In this document: positions 16,996 through 25,765 of the stretch, piece by piece
How the letters are laid out: each line of letters starts with the position of its first letter
Numbering within the stretch: position 1 is the first letter of the stretch
From: Chromatiales bacterium
GTDB lineage: Bacteria; Pseudomonadota; Gammaproteobacteria; Steroidobacterales; GCA-2729495
Direction: 5' to 3'
NCBI GenBank assembly: GCA_020351875.1
Contig: CP070671.1
Span: 3,040,806-3,104,805, forward strand
DNA length: 64,000 nt
Program-made: the position numbers and the translations under genes
Notes under the pieces: model-generated
Databases searched by the model: none
What the model was told of the DNA's origin: nothing
The model's input: the letters and a program-made list of their open reading frames with translations, nothing else

Positions 16996-17367
16996 ATGGG
17001 ACGCTGGATCAACATTGCGGTGGCCGCGGTCCTCGCGTGGTGCGCCATCGTGCAGTACAACGACCCGGACCCGGCACTGTGGGTCGCGGTTTACCTGGCT
17101 GGTGCCCTGATGGCCGGACTGGCGGCGGTGGGCCGGTTTTACGCCCCTGCCCTGCTGCTGCTCGGCGCGGGCATCCTGTTCTGGATGGGCGCGCTGGCCC
17201 ACGGCGTGCGCGATTTCCTGGCCCAGGGCGACATGGGCTTGCTGTTCACCGGCATGAGCCCGGAGCGCCCCTACGTGGAACTGACGCGCGAATTCCTGGG
17301 ACTCGGGTTGATCCTTGCGAGCTGCGTGGTCTACCTGTGGCTCGCCACGCGCGCGAAACCCGCCTAG
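16996..17367 (+). CDS. TMEM220-family membrane protein
   Basis: A 123-aa protein with about four hydrophobic helices and the family signature QYNDPDPALWVAVY just after the first helix. Its function is unknown. Members are often found next to TonB-dependent receptors in proteobacteria, as here: the start ATG is four bases after the receptor stop. It could help the receptor's uptake pathway in the inner membrane, but that is inference from position. A 171-bp gap with a small GC hairpin (about 17490-17507) separates it from the Mrp gene. Confidence 0.8.
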   Translation: MGRWINIAVAAVLAWCAIVQYNDPDPALWVAVYLAGALMAGLAAVGRFYAPALLLLGAGILFWMGALAHGVRDFLAQGDMGLLFTGMSPERPYVELTREFLGLGLILASCVVYLWLATRAKPA

Positions 17368-17538
17368 GCACCGGGGCCGGCGGTCCCGGCAACTCGCCCG
17401 CCCTGCACGCCGGGCCAAAGCCACTGCCCGAACGGCCATGCATCCGGATTGCGGAATCCCTGCCCTTCGCCCAGAATTCTCCTGAGACCACCGCCGGCTG
17501 CGGCGGTCAAAAGAACTAATCAATCCCGGGTTCGCAAC

Positions 17539-18633
17539 ATGACAGACGCGTCCGAGCCAGCGCTGGAAGCGGCCATCGCCGTTTACCACGATCCCTACCT
17601 CGACCAGGATCTCGTCTCGGCGGGCATGCTGAAGTCGGCGACCGTTGACGGCAATACCGCCCGTGTGGCGATCGAACTGGGCTTCCCGGCAAAAGGTTAC
17701 GAAGACGAACTGCGCAACGCGCTCACGGCGAAGCTCCTCGAAGTGCCGGGAGTAGAGAACGCCGACATCAACATCGACAGCAAGATTGCGTCGCACGCGG
17801 TGCAGACCAACCTGAAGCCGCTTGCCAACATCAAGAACGTGATCGCAGTGGCCTCGGGCAAAGGTGGGGTCGGCAAGTCGACCACGGCCGTGAACCTGGC
17901 GCTGGCATTGCAGGCGGAAGGCGCCAGCGTCGGGCTGCTGGATGCCGACATCTACGGGCCGAGCCAGCCGCGCATGCTGGGAATCAGCGGGCAGCGACCG
18001 CAGTCGGCGGACGGCAAGACGATGACGCCGCTCAGTGCCTACGGCATTCAGTGCATGTCGGTCGGCTTCCTGGTCAACGAAGAAGAGGCGATGATCTGGC
18101 GCGGCCCGATGGCCACGCAGGCCTTCAACCAGCTGATGACCCAGACCAACTGGGACAACCTGGACTACCTGATCGTCGACATGCCGCCCGGCACCGGTGA
18201 CATCGCGCTGACGCTCTCCCAGCAGGTGCCGGTCAGCGGCGCCATCATCGTGACCACACCACAGGACATCGCCCTGCTGGACGCGCGCAAGGGCCTGCGC
18301 ATGTTCGAGAAGGTCAACGTGTCGATACTCGGCATCGTCGAAAACATGAGCACTCACATCTGCTCGAACTGCGGTCACGAAGAGCCGATTTTCGGCGCCG
18401 GCGGCGGCGAACGCATGGCCGCGCAGTACGAAGTGCCGCTGCTCGGCTCACTGCCACTGGATATCCAGATTCGCACCGAAGCCGACAGCGGTTATCCCAC
18501 GGTGGCGGCCAAGCCGGACAGCCCGGTCAGCGAGGCCTACCGAGAGATCGCCCGCCGCGCGGCGGCCAGGCTGGCCGCAACCGCGCGCGACTACAGCAGC
18601 CTGTTCCCGAAGATCACAATCGAGGGCGGCTGA
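17539..18633 (+). CDS. apbC: Mrp/ApbC-type Fe-S cluster carrier ATPase
   Basis: Cytosolic P-loop ATPase of the Mrp/NBP35 family that carries and delivers Fe-S clusters. The N-terminal MIP18-like domain (about residues 10-90, DPYLDQDLVSAGML) is followed by the ATPase with deviant Walker A GKGGVGKST and DADIYGPSQPRMLG. The C-terminal cluster-binding CSNCGH comes near residue 277. Length 364 aa is usual. The start is ATG 17539, because upstream in-frame codons are not conserved. The next gene downstream, convergent beyond a REP doublet, encodes a DUF971 protein; in plant HCF101 a DUF971 domain is fused to this same ATPase type. Confidence 0.95.
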   Translation: MTDASEPALEAAIAVYHDPYLDQDLVSAGMLKSATVDGNTARVAIELGFPAKGYEDELRNALTAKLLEVPGVENADINIDSKIASHAVQTNLKPLANIKNVIAVASGKGGVGKSTTAVNLALALQAEGASVGLLDADIYGPSQPRMLGISGQRPQSADGKTMTPLSAYGIQCMSVGFLVNEEEAMIWRGPMATQAFNQLMTQTNWDNLDYLIVDMPPGTGDIALTLSQQVPVSGAIIVTTPQDIALLDARKGLRMFEKVNVSILGIVENMSTHICSNCGHEEPIFGAGGGERMAAQYEVPLLGSLPLDIQIRTEADSGYPTVAAKPDSPVSEAYREIARRAAARLAATARDYSSLFPKITIEGG

Positions 18634-18672
18634 ACCGCGCGGGGCAGCAACCCTTTCCAGCTCCCTGACCCC

Positions 18673-18740
18673 TGTAGGAGCGGCTTCAGCCGCTATTCTG
18701 CGCCTGGCGGCCACCCATCGCGGCTGAAGCCGCTCCCACC
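18673..18740. repeat. REP doublet (REPIN-like inverted pair)
   Basis: Two copies of a REP-type palindrome face each other. The left copy (18673-18693) reads TGTAGGAGCGGCTTCAGCC and ends GC. The right copy (18719-18740) is its reverse complement with one change (GGTGGGAGCGG...). Each copy contains the 14-base self-complementary core GCGGCT-TC-AGCCGC, and 25 bases lie between them. This matches REPs of Pseudomonas/Xanthomonas type, which are mobilised by RAYT transposases. It sits between the convergent apbC and DUF971 genes, the usual extragenic place. No RAYT gene is in the window. Confidence 0.9.
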
Positions 18741-18761
18741 AGGAATCGTGTCTGGCGCCCG

Positions 18762-19139
18762 TTACCCGTCTTCTTTCCGGGCGTGGCCCGCTGCGGCGAG
18801 TCGCTCGAGATAATCCTGCCAGAACGCTTCCTGGTGGCACCCGAGCTCCAGCAGGACCTTCCACGTGAATAGCCCGGAGTTGTGGCCGTCACTGAAGACG
18901 AGGCGGACCGCGTAGTTGCCCACCGGCAGGATGTCGGTGATCGTGACCTCCTCCTTGCCCACCTGCAGCGTGCCGCCCCCGCCGTGGCCGCGAACCTCCG
19001 CCGACGGCGAGTACACGCGCAGGTACTCGCTGGTCATGGAGTACGACTGACCGTCGTCGAACACCACGGTCAGCAGACTGCGCGACGCATTCAGCTTGAT
19101 CTCTGTGGGAACCGGGTCCCCGTTTCCGCTATGGGCCAT
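18762..19139 (-). CDS. DUF971 / gamma-butyrobetaine hydroxylase N-domain-like protein
   Basis: A 125-aa cytosolic protein made of a single DUF971 domain: TEIKLNASRSLLTVVFDDG, YLRVYSPSAEVRGHG, VTITDILPVGNYAVRLVFSDGH and GLFTWKVLLELG. In other proteins this domain forms the N-terminal part of gamma-butyrobetaine hydroxylase and the C-terminal part of HCF101-type Fe-S carriers. It is encoded convergently to apbC, with a REP doublet between, so a shared role in Fe-S delivery is plausible but unproven. The 168 bp upstream of it contain no recognised element. Confidence 0.85.
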   Translation of the reverse strand: MAHSGNGDPVPTEIKLNASRSLLTVVFDDGQSYSMTSEYLRVYSPSAEVRGHGGGGTLQVGKEEVTITDILPVGNYAVRLVFSDGHNSGLFTWKVLLELGCHQEAFWQDYLERLAAAGHARKEDG

Positions 19140-19307
19140 GGCCCAGGCCTTGACTGGCGCGGCACGCCACCGCGATGAGAAATCCTAGCGGCGCGTTGCC
19201 GGTTCTCGCAAGGCGCGCTTGGCGCACCCCGATGGCCTGTCCGTGCAGCCTGTGATGAGTATTGAAAGGTCAAAGACACTGGATCAACGTGCCGGCTACC
19301 ATGCGGC

Positions 19308-20243
19308 ATGCACTTTGATCCCGCCCGAGTGAGCCCGGCGATCGCCTCCGTGATGCTGATCGCGACAATGGCCTGCCTGGCAATGAATCACGTGGTCGGC
19401 CGCGCGGTGCACGAGGTAGCTCCGCCCGTTGGCCTGTCGTTCTGGCGATGGTCTGTGGCCGCCGTTCTGCTCGTCTTCTTTATCAGGCGTGGCTTTGCGG
19501 CCAAGTTGCCGCTCTATCGCCGCCACTGGATGCTGTTTGTGTTCCTCGGCGCGATGATGGTCGGCAGCACCACCCTGATCCTGTGGACGCTGCAGTTCAC
19601 GACTGCAATTAACGTGTCGCTGATCAACTCGCTGCAACCGACAATGACCGTGTTGCTGACCTTTCTGTTGCTGAGCCACCGGCTGACCGGGCTGCAGGGC
19701 TTTGGCATTTTGCTCGGTTTCGTGGGCGTGGTGGCGATGGTGTCCCAGGGCAACTGGCAGATGCTGACGAGCCTGGACTTCAACCGTGGTGACGTCGGGG
19801 CCCTGGTCAGTGTCGTGGGGCTTGCCGGCTATTCGATTTGCCTGCGCTGGCTGCCGCCGGGGATGCACCCGCTGGATGCGACTTTCGGCATCATCGTGGG
19901 GGGCTGCGTGGCTATTCTTCCACTCTACGTGGCCGAGCTGGCCATGTTCCGGCCTATGCCGCTGACAACCGCCACCGTCGGCGCCGTGCTGGCCATGGGC
20001 ACGATCGGTTCGCTGGCCGGAAACCTGATGTGGAACATCGGCAACCAGGTCCTGGGACCGAACAAGGCCAGCATTTTCATCAACCTGATTCCGGTGTTCG
20101 GCATGCTGATGGCCGTCGTGTTCCTCGGCGAACAGCCACGCGTGTACCACGTCATCGGATTTGCCGTGATATGTGGCGGTGTGTGGTGCGTGCTCGCACG
20201 GCGCTTGATAGGCGCCGAAGCCACCAACATCCGGGAAAACTAG
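19308..20243 (+). CDS. DMT superfamily (EamA) transporter
   Basis: A 311-aa inner-membrane protein with about ten hydrophobic helices in two EamA repeats. The first includes PVGLSFWRWSVAAVLLVFF and SLINSLQPTMTVLLTFLLL; the second includes GTIGSLAGNLMWNIGNQVLG and INLIPVFGMLMAVVFLGE. This is the layout of drug/metabolite exporters. The substrate is unknown. Its TAG stop shares the self-complementary CTAG with the stop of acetoacetyl-CoA synthetase on the opposite strand, so the two genes end tail to tail with no spacer. Confidence 0.9.
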   Translation: MHFDPARVSPAIASVMLIATMACLAMNHVVGRAVHEVAPPVGLSFWRWSVAAVLLVFFIRRGFAAKLPLYRRHWMLFVFLGAMMVGSTTLILWTLQFTTAINVSLINSLQPTMTVLLTFLLLSHRLTGLQGFGILLGFVGVVAMVSQGNWQMLTSLDFNRGDVGALVSVVGLAGYSICLRWLPPGMHPLDATFGIIVGGCVAILPLYVAELAMFRPMPLTTATVGAVLAMGTIGSLAGNLMWNIGNQVLGPNKASIFINLIPVFGMLMAVVFLGEQPRVYHVIGFAVICGGVWCVLARRLIGAEATNIREN

Positions 20244-22207
20244 CGCTCGAGCTCCGGCAGACCCCGAAAATGCGCCAGCGCGCCGGGGTTAGCCAGCGCG
20301 TCCGTATTCGTGACCTCGCGGTCGTGAATCACGTCCCGTACTGCCAGCTCGGTAATCTTGCCCGACTTCGTTCTCGGCAGGTCGGGCACCGCAATGATCT
20401 TTGCCGGCACATGGCGGGGCGATGCGCCCGATCGAATGCTGTTACTGATAGCACCACGCAGCGCATCGTCCAGCTGCGCGCCCGCCCGCAGCACGACGAA
20501 CAGCACGATACGCTGGTCGCCGTCCCAGTCCTGGCAGACCGCGAGGGATTCCAGCACCGCGTCGAGCTGTTCCACCTGCCGGTAAATTTCCGCGGTACCG
20601 ATGCGCACACCGCCGGGATTCAGCACCGCGTCGGACCGGCCGTGAATGATCAGCCCGCGATGTTCGGTGAACTCGGCGAAGTCACCGTGCGCCCAGACGC
20701 CCGGGAAGCGCTCGAAGTACGCGGCCCGGTAATGTGCGCCAGTCTCGTCGCCCCAGAAACCCACCGGCATCGACGGAAAGGGTCGGGTGCAAACGAGTTC
20801 GCCGCAACCGCGCGGCAACGGTGTCCCGTCGTCGTCGTAGATGTCCACCGCCATGCCGAGGGCCAGGCACTGCAACTCGCCCCGGCGCACCGGCAGCATC
20901 GGGTTGCCCAGCGCAAAACATGCAATCAGGTCGGTGCCGCCGGAGATGGACGACAGCTGCACGTCGTCGGCCACGGCCTCGTAGACGAAATCGAAGCCGG
21001 CCGGTGCCAGCGGCGAACCGGTGGACAGCACCGTGCGCAATGACTGCAGCCGGCACTTGTCTTTCGGCCGATAACCCGACTTCTCCAGTGCGGACAGATA
21101 CTTCGCACTCACGCCGAAGACGGTAACGCCCTCTTCTTCCGCCATTCGCCACAGCACGCCCGCCCCGGCTTCGAAGGGCGAGCCGTCGTACAGCACGATA
21201 GCGGCACCGCTTGCCAGCCCGCTGACCAGCCAGTTCCACATCATCCACCCGCAGGTCGTGAAGAAGAACAGCCGGTCATCCGGCCCGATGTCCGTGTGCA
21301 GGGCGTGTTCCTTGCGGTGCTGCAACAGCGTGCCGCCCGCGCCGTGCACGATGCACTTCGGCCGCCCGGTGGTGCCGGACGAATACAGGATGTAGACGGG
21401 ATGGTCGAACGGCATCGGCTTGAACTGCGGCGTTGCGCCCGGCACACCAAAAGCCTGCCAGGCCACCGCGGCGTTGAGTGCCGACAGGTCGGGCGCGTCG
21501 GCAAGAAATGGCACGACCACCACCTGCTCGATGGACGCGACGCGCGTTTCCAGGCCCGCCGCGACATCCAGACAATCAAACACCTTGCCCGCGTAGCGAT
21601 AACCGTCGGCAGTGAACAGCACCCGCGGTCCAATCTGGCCAAAACGGTCCACTGCACCGTTGACCCCGAAATCCGGTGATGCGGAAGACCACACCGCGCC
21701 GAGGCTTGTGGTGGCCAGCATCGCGATCACGGCTTCCGGGCAGTTCGGCAGGTAGCCGGCAACGCGGTCACCCGGGCGCACACCGGCCCGGCGCAGCCCT
21801 TCGGCAATCGCCGCCACGTCGCGCCGGAGTTCACGAAAGCTCAACTCGCACCGCCGCCCGGCCTCGTCGCGAAACACGATCGCCGGCCGCTCGTCATCGC
21901 CACGCAGCAGCTGCGCGGCGAAATTCAGCTCGGCGCCCGGAAACCACTTTGCGCCCGGCATCCTGTCGCCATGCTCCAGCACGGCGCGCGGGGGTGCAGT
22001 GAATTCGATCTCCAGGAATTCGGCGAGCAAGCCCCAGAATGCGGCGGGTTCATCCACGGACCACCTGTGCAGCCGGTCGTAGTCGTCACCCGCCGGGGCA
22101 CCGCGGGCCTGCGCAAAGGCCATGAACTGCCACATCCGGCTGGCCTCGGCGCGCTCGCGACCCGGCCGCCAGAGTTCCGTGCCTGTGTACTCGCCCGCGT
22201 TCAGCAA
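20240..22207 (-). CDS. aacS: Acetoacetyl-CoA synthetase
   Basis: Adenylate-forming ligase that activates acetoacetate to acetoacetyl-CoA. ANL motifs are visible: YILYSSGTTGRPKCIVHG (P-loop), LSTGSPLAP, SSISGGTDLI and the C-terminal PRTKSGKITELAVRD with the catalytic Lys. The extra C-terminal stretch with NPGALAHF is typical of AacS rather than acetyl-CoA synthetase. The frame is open far upstream, but I place the start at TTG 22207, which has a GGGAGA ribosome site and gives 655 aa, the normal size. The upstream part would overlap the divergent DUF1244 gene. The 66-bp gap to that gene must hold both promoters. Confidence 0.88.
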   Translation of the reverse strand: MLNAGEYTGTELWRPGRERAEASRMWQFMAFAQARGAPAGDDYDRLHRWSVDEPAAFWGLLAEFLEIEFTAPPRAVLEHGDRMPGAKWFPGAELNFAAQLLRGDDERPAIVFRDEAGRRCELSFRELRRDVAAIAEGLRRAGVRPGDRVAGYLPNCPEAVIAMLATTSLGAVWSSASPDFGVNGAVDRFGQIGPRVLFTADGYRYAGKVFDCLDVAAGLETRVASIEQVVVVPFLADAPDLSALNAAVAWQAFGVPGATPQFKPMPFDHPVYILYSSGTTGRPKCIVHGAGGTLLQHRKEHALHTDIGPDDRLFFFTTCGWMMWNWLVSGLASGAAIVLYDGSPFEAGAGVLWRMAEEEGVTVFGVSAKYLSALEKSGYRPKDKCRLQSLRTVLSTGSPLAPAGFDFVYEAVADDVQLSSISGGTDLIACFALGNPMLPVRRGELQCLALGMAVDIYDDDGTPLPRGCGELVCTRPFPSMPVGFWGDETGAHYRAAYFERFPGVWAHGDFAEFTEHRGLIIHGRSDAVLNPGGVRIGTAEIYRQVEQLDAVLESLAVCQDWDGDQRIVLFVVLRAGAQLDDALRGAISNSIRSGASPRHVPAKIIAVPDLPRTKSGKITELAVRDVIHDREVTNTDALANPGALAHFRGLPELER

Positions 22208-22273
22208 TCTTCTCCCTGGCTCCCGGCCCGGACTATTATGCTCACCCAGCGCGAACATTCGACAGGAGGAACC

Positions 22274-22519
22274 ATGGACCAGGAGCTGCAGGACAAGCTG
22301 GATGCCGAGGCCTTTCGCCGGCTGCTCGCACACCTGGACGCCCACAAGGAAGTCCAGAACATCGACCTGATGAACCTGGCTGGCTTCTGCCGGAACTGCC
22401 TGGCGGGCTGGTATCGCGAGGCCGCCGAAAAACGCGGCATTGAAATGGACAAGCTGGCCGCCCGCGAACGCGTTTACGGCATGCCGTACAGCGAGTGGAA
22501 AGAGAAGTACCAGCGTTGA
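22274..22519 (+). CDS. DUF1244 family protein
   Basis: An 81-aa cytosolic protein matching DUF1244: a helical N-terminus (AFRRLLAHLDAHKEVQNIDLM), then the conserved NLAGFCRNCLAGWYREAA with a CxxC pair, then VYGMPYSEWKEKYQ. Function is unknown. The pair of Cys residues and small size suggest a metal- or RNA-related adaptor, which is speculation. AGGAGGA directly precedes ATG 22274 at good spacing. It is divergent from aacS and convergent with the last Mrp-operon gene, 28 bases away. Confidence 0.88.
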   Translation: MDQELQDKLDAEAFRRLLAHLDAHKEVQNIDLMNLAGFCRNCLAGWYREAAEKRGIEMDKLAARERVYGMPYSEWKEKYQR

Positions 22520-22547
22520 CAGAGGCCCGCTGTCCAGCGCGTGCGCG

Positions 22548-24272
22548 CTAACCCATCGCGGCGAGGCCAATGGCCACGCCCAGCAGCAGCGCCAGGACCA
22601 GTGCGACCTGCCAACGCGTGAGCCATGCTTCGGCATGACCGCTGCGCTGAACCAGAGCCCACGCCCGGCGGCGCTCGCCGGCCGCGCCGTTCAGCAGCCG
22701 CTTGCGGAACGCGGCCGCGCCCGCGCTGGACCGGCCGAAGAACCGGCCGGTGTTGATGAACAGCCACTCCAGCGGTAACAGCACATCGCCTTCGGGAAGC
22801 GCCGGGATGGACGGTCTGCCCGCTTGCCGCCACACCCACACGGCAACCACGGCCAGGCCCAGCGCCGCGCCGAGGGGCCACAGGCCCGCCAACACGTCCG
22901 GCGCGGTCATCGGGGCCAGGCCTGCCGGACCGACCCACCACGGCAGCACGACAACGAGTAGCAACGACAAGCCCCAGAGCACCCAAGGGGCTTTGCCCAC
23001 GCGCGGTCCGGCCGCGGAGGCACCCTGGTAAACCAGCAGCAGGAACCTGGCCATCAGCAACGCCGTCGCTATCGATGCCAGCGGTAAAGCAACCTGCAAG
23101 AGCGTAGCCCAACGATCGGGTAGCGCCGCATCGCTGGCGACCAGCGCTGACTTCGCCAGCATGCCACTGGTCAGCGGTGCACCGGCCAGTGCGAGCGACG
23201 GCAGCGCAAGGCCAATCAGCAGGGTGCGGCGCCGGTCGGTACTGATGGCAGACCTGGCCAGCCCGGCGCCGAGGAACAACGCACTTTTCGCCAGACCGTG
23301 ATGCAGGGCGAAGAACGCGATCGCCAGGCTGACCGGCGTCACCAGCGTCGCTTCCAGCAGGATCGTGCCGACGCCCACCGTCATGATGCCCATCTGGCTC
23401 ACGCTCGAATAAGCGAGGACCACTTTCGGGTCGCGCTGATCCAGGCCGACGAACGCGCCGTAGAACGCAGCCGCGAGGCCGACGATGACAAAGGCGCTAC
23501 CCCAGCCCGGCAACGCCAGTTCACCCACCGGCAGAAAACGCAGCCAGCCCACGAGGCCGGTCACGATCATCGTGCCGGACAGCACTGCGCTGGCCGGGGC
23601 CGGGGCCACCGGGTGCGCCAGGGGTAACCACACATGCAGGATCGGCGCGCCGGCCTTGATGCCAAAACCCAGGACCGCAAGGCCAATGATCAGGTCCCGG
23701 GACGACGATGTCCCCAGGCCGTCGCGTACCGCCGCGAACTCGGTCGTCCCGAGCGTGCCGGCCGCGAGAATCATCGCCAGCGCGAGCGCCGCCTCACCGA
23801 TCAGCACGAGCACGATGTAGACGCGGCCAGCGTGACGGGTCTTCTCACTGGTCTTGTGCACGATGAGTCCGTAGGCGGAGAAGCTCATCAGTGCAAAACA
23901 CGCGTAAAACGCCGGCATGTCCTGCGCGATCAGCGCGCCCAGGTTGCCCGCCATCGCAAACAGGAAGAACACGAAGAATCGCTCGCGCCCGGCCCCCTTT
24001 ATCCACGAGTGCGCGAAGCCGGCAGCGATCAGCCACACCAGCGCGGTGAACAGCAGGAACATCGCATCCGCATCACTCGCACCCAGCCGGGTGCCGAGCA
24101 GCAGCCAGGGGTAGACGACCTCCGCAGCCGCCGGCGGGTAGAGACACACCGCGACAGCCGGCACCGCGGCCGTCATCGTCACGAGCCTGCCCGGGATTCG
24201 CCGGTGGAAGATCAGCGCGAGCAGCCCCGGCCACAGCGGCACGAGCAGCAACAACCAGGCCGCGGCATTCAT
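22548..24272 (-). CDS. Mrp-operon antiporter-like subunit 3 (NuoL/M-type, 574 aa)
   Basis: Proton-conducting membrane-transport-family protein, last gene of the antiporter operon. The TM7 Lys (GFGIKAGAPILHVWLPLAHP) and the discontinuous-helix regions are present. At the TM5 position where these subunits normally have Glu (compare FYEMLTL in the neighbour), this one reads YACFALMSFS, so the Glu seems replaced by Ala. The C-terminus is extended (about residues 500-574) with a charged amphipathic stretch and one more helix, recalling the NuoL tail. ATG 24272 overlaps the preceding stop by four bases; the frame is open further upstream but without family similarity. Confidence 0.85.
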   Translation of the reverse strand: MNAAAWLLLLVPLWPGLLALIFHRRIPGRLVTMTAAVPAVAVCLYPPAAAEVVYPWLLLGTRLGASDADAMFLLFTALVWLIAAGFAHSWIKGAGRERFFVFFLFAMAGNLGALIAQDMPAFYACFALMSFSAYGLIVHKTSEKTRHAGRVYIVLVLIGEAALALAMILAAGTLGTTEFAAVRDGLGTSSSRDLIIGLAVLGFGIKAGAPILHVWLPLAHPVAPAPASAVLSGTMIVTGLVGWLRFLPVGELALPGWGSAFVIVGLAAAFYGAFVGLDQRDPKVVLAYSSVSQMGIMTVGVGTILLEATLVTPVSLAIAFFALHHGLAKSALFLGAGLARSAISTDRRRTLLIGLALPSLALAGAPLTSGMLAKSALVASDAALPDRWATLLQVALPLASIATALLMARFLLLVYQGASAAGPRVGKAPWVLWGLSLLLVVVLPWWVGPAGLAPMTAPDVLAGLWPLGAALGLAVVAVWVWRQAGRPSIPALPEGDVLLPLEWLFINTGRFFGRSSAGAAAFRKRLLNGAAGERRRAWALVQRSGHAEAWLTRWQVALVLALLLGVAIGLAAMG

Positions 24273-25765
24273 GGCGCGTACTGCCTTGCCGCGATCAGCC
24301 GCGCCCACTCCAGCGGGCTGTAGGGCGTGGCGGCAAACAGCCCCACCGCCAGTGCCATGGCCGCCGTGAACAGCGTCGGGACGAGCAACATCAGTGAGGT
24401 CTCGGCCCGGCCCGAACGCTTGTCGTGCGGCCACTGTTCGGGCGGTGGCTCGAACCAGATCGCCCACACGATCGGCAGGAAGTAGGCCGCGTTCAGGATG
24501 CTGGAACCCGCGAGCAGCCAGACGACCCAGGCCGCATCACTGTCCACCGCCCCGATTCCGAGGTACCACTTGCTGATGAAACCCGCCATCGGTGGTGTCC
24601 CGATCATGCCGAACGCGCACAGCGTGAATGCCGCCATAGACCACGGCATGCGCCGTCCGGCACCCCGCATGTCGCGAATCTCGTGGACGCCAAGCGTTTC
24701 GGCCAGGTTGCCGGCCGCAAAGAACAGCGTGATCTTCATCAACCCCTGGTGGACCAGGTGAACGATGCCGCCGGTCGCCGCGACCGCGCCGCCAAGCGCG
24801 ATGCCCAACGCGATATAGGACAGCTGACTCACCGTGGAATAAGCGAGCAGCCGCTTCAGGTTGGTCTGCGCGAGCGCCCGCAGGGAGCCATAGACGATAG
24901 TGACGGCGGCAACGACCGCAAGCCCCTGCGCGAGGCCCAGGCCGCTGGCTGCCTCGACGCCGTAGGTACTGAACACGAGGCGCATCAGGCCGAAGGCGCC
25001 CACTTTCACGACCGCGACCGCGTGCAGCAATGCGGACACCGGCGCCGGCGCCACCATCGCGGTCGGCAGCCAGCTGTGCAGCGGTACCAGTGCCGCCTTG
25101 ACGCCGATTCCGGCCACAAGGACCACGAAGGCCGCGCTCAGCGCCGTCGCGTTGCGGTCGACGAACGGTGCGACGATGCCGCCCGGCACAAACTCCAGCG
25201 TGCCGGTGATGCTGTAGAGCCAGAGTGTCCCGAGCGTCAGCACGCCGCCGCCGCCAATGGTGTAGGCAAGATACATGCGGCCTGCGCGCCGTGCCGCTGC
25301 CGTACCACGATGCACCACCAGCGGATAAGTGGCCAGGGTCAGCATCTCGTAGAAGGCAAGAAACGTAATCAGGTTGCCCGCGAGGGCCGCGCCCGCGGTC
25401 GCGGTGACGCAGAGACTGAAAAAGCCGAAGAAGCGACTGCGATTCGGCGAGTCTTCCAGGTAGCCGACCGCGTAGATCGTGGTGACCAGCCACAGCAACG
25501 CAGAAAGCACAACGAAGAACAGCCCCAGTTCACTACTGCGCAGGACCAGGTCGAGTCCCGGCAGCAATGCGGCTCGCAACTCGTAGTGAACGCCTTGCCC
25601 ACTCTGCCAAAGCATCCATACCACCAGGAACAGTTTCACGACCGCGCCGCTGAGATTCAGCGCCGTGCGCAAGGTCCGGCTACGTTCGGGCAACGCAAAA
25701 ATCACGAGCCCCGGCAACAAGGAACTGGCGAGTACCAGGAGCGGCAGCGCGGCTTGCCAGGTCAT
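24269..25765 (-). CDS. Mrp-operon antiporter-like subunit 2 (NuoM/MrpD-type, 498 aa)
   Basis: Inner-membrane antiporter-like subunit with about 14 helices. The key charged residues are in place: Glu in FLAFYEMLTLATYPLVVH (TM5) and Lys in GIGVKAALVPLHSWLPTAM (TM7). A further Lys sits in HAVAVVKVGAFGLMR, and HLVHQGLMKITLFFAAG carries the TM12 region. It is thus expected to form a complete proton or cation half-channel. ATG 25765 overlaps the stop of the preceding mrpD by four bases, and its own stop overlaps the next gene likewise. It resembles both MrpD and hydrogenase/NADH-dehydrogenase subunits; no NiFe or NADH module is present, so an antiporter role is preferred. Confidence 0.88.
   Translation of the reverse strand: MTWQAALPLLVLASSLLPGLVIFALPERSRTLRTALNLSGAVVKLFLVVWMLWQSGQGVHYELRAALLPGLDLVLRSSELGLFFVVLSALLWLVTTIYAVGYLEDSPNRSRFFGFFSLCVTATAGAALAGNLITFLAFYEMLTLATYPLVVHRGTAAARRAGRMYLAYTIGGGGVLTLGTLWLYSITGTLEFVPGGIVAPFVDRNATALSAAFVVLVAGIGVKAALVPLHSWLPTAMVAPAPVSALLHAVAVVKVGAFGLMRLVFSTYGVEAASGLGLAQGLAVVAAVTIVYGSLRALAQTNLKRLLAYSTVSQLSYIALGIALGGAVAATGGIVHLVHQGLMKITLFFAAGNLAETLGVHEIRDMRGAGRRMPWSMAAFTLCAFGMIGTPPMAGFISKWYLGIGAVDSDAAWVVWLLAGSSILNAAYFLPIVWAIWFEPPPEQWPHDKRSGRAETSLMLLVPTLFTAAMALAVGLFAATPYSPLEWARLIAARQYAP

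Noticed and set aside
17490-17507. Terminator after the TMEM220-like gene
   Set aside because: The ACCGCC/GGCGGT hairpin is short and has no T-run; it lies just before apbC and may be incidental.
20240-22636. 798-aa version of acetoacetyl-CoA synthetase
   Set aside because: The extra N-terminus is antisense of the DUF1244 gene; family length and a ribosome site support TTG 22207.
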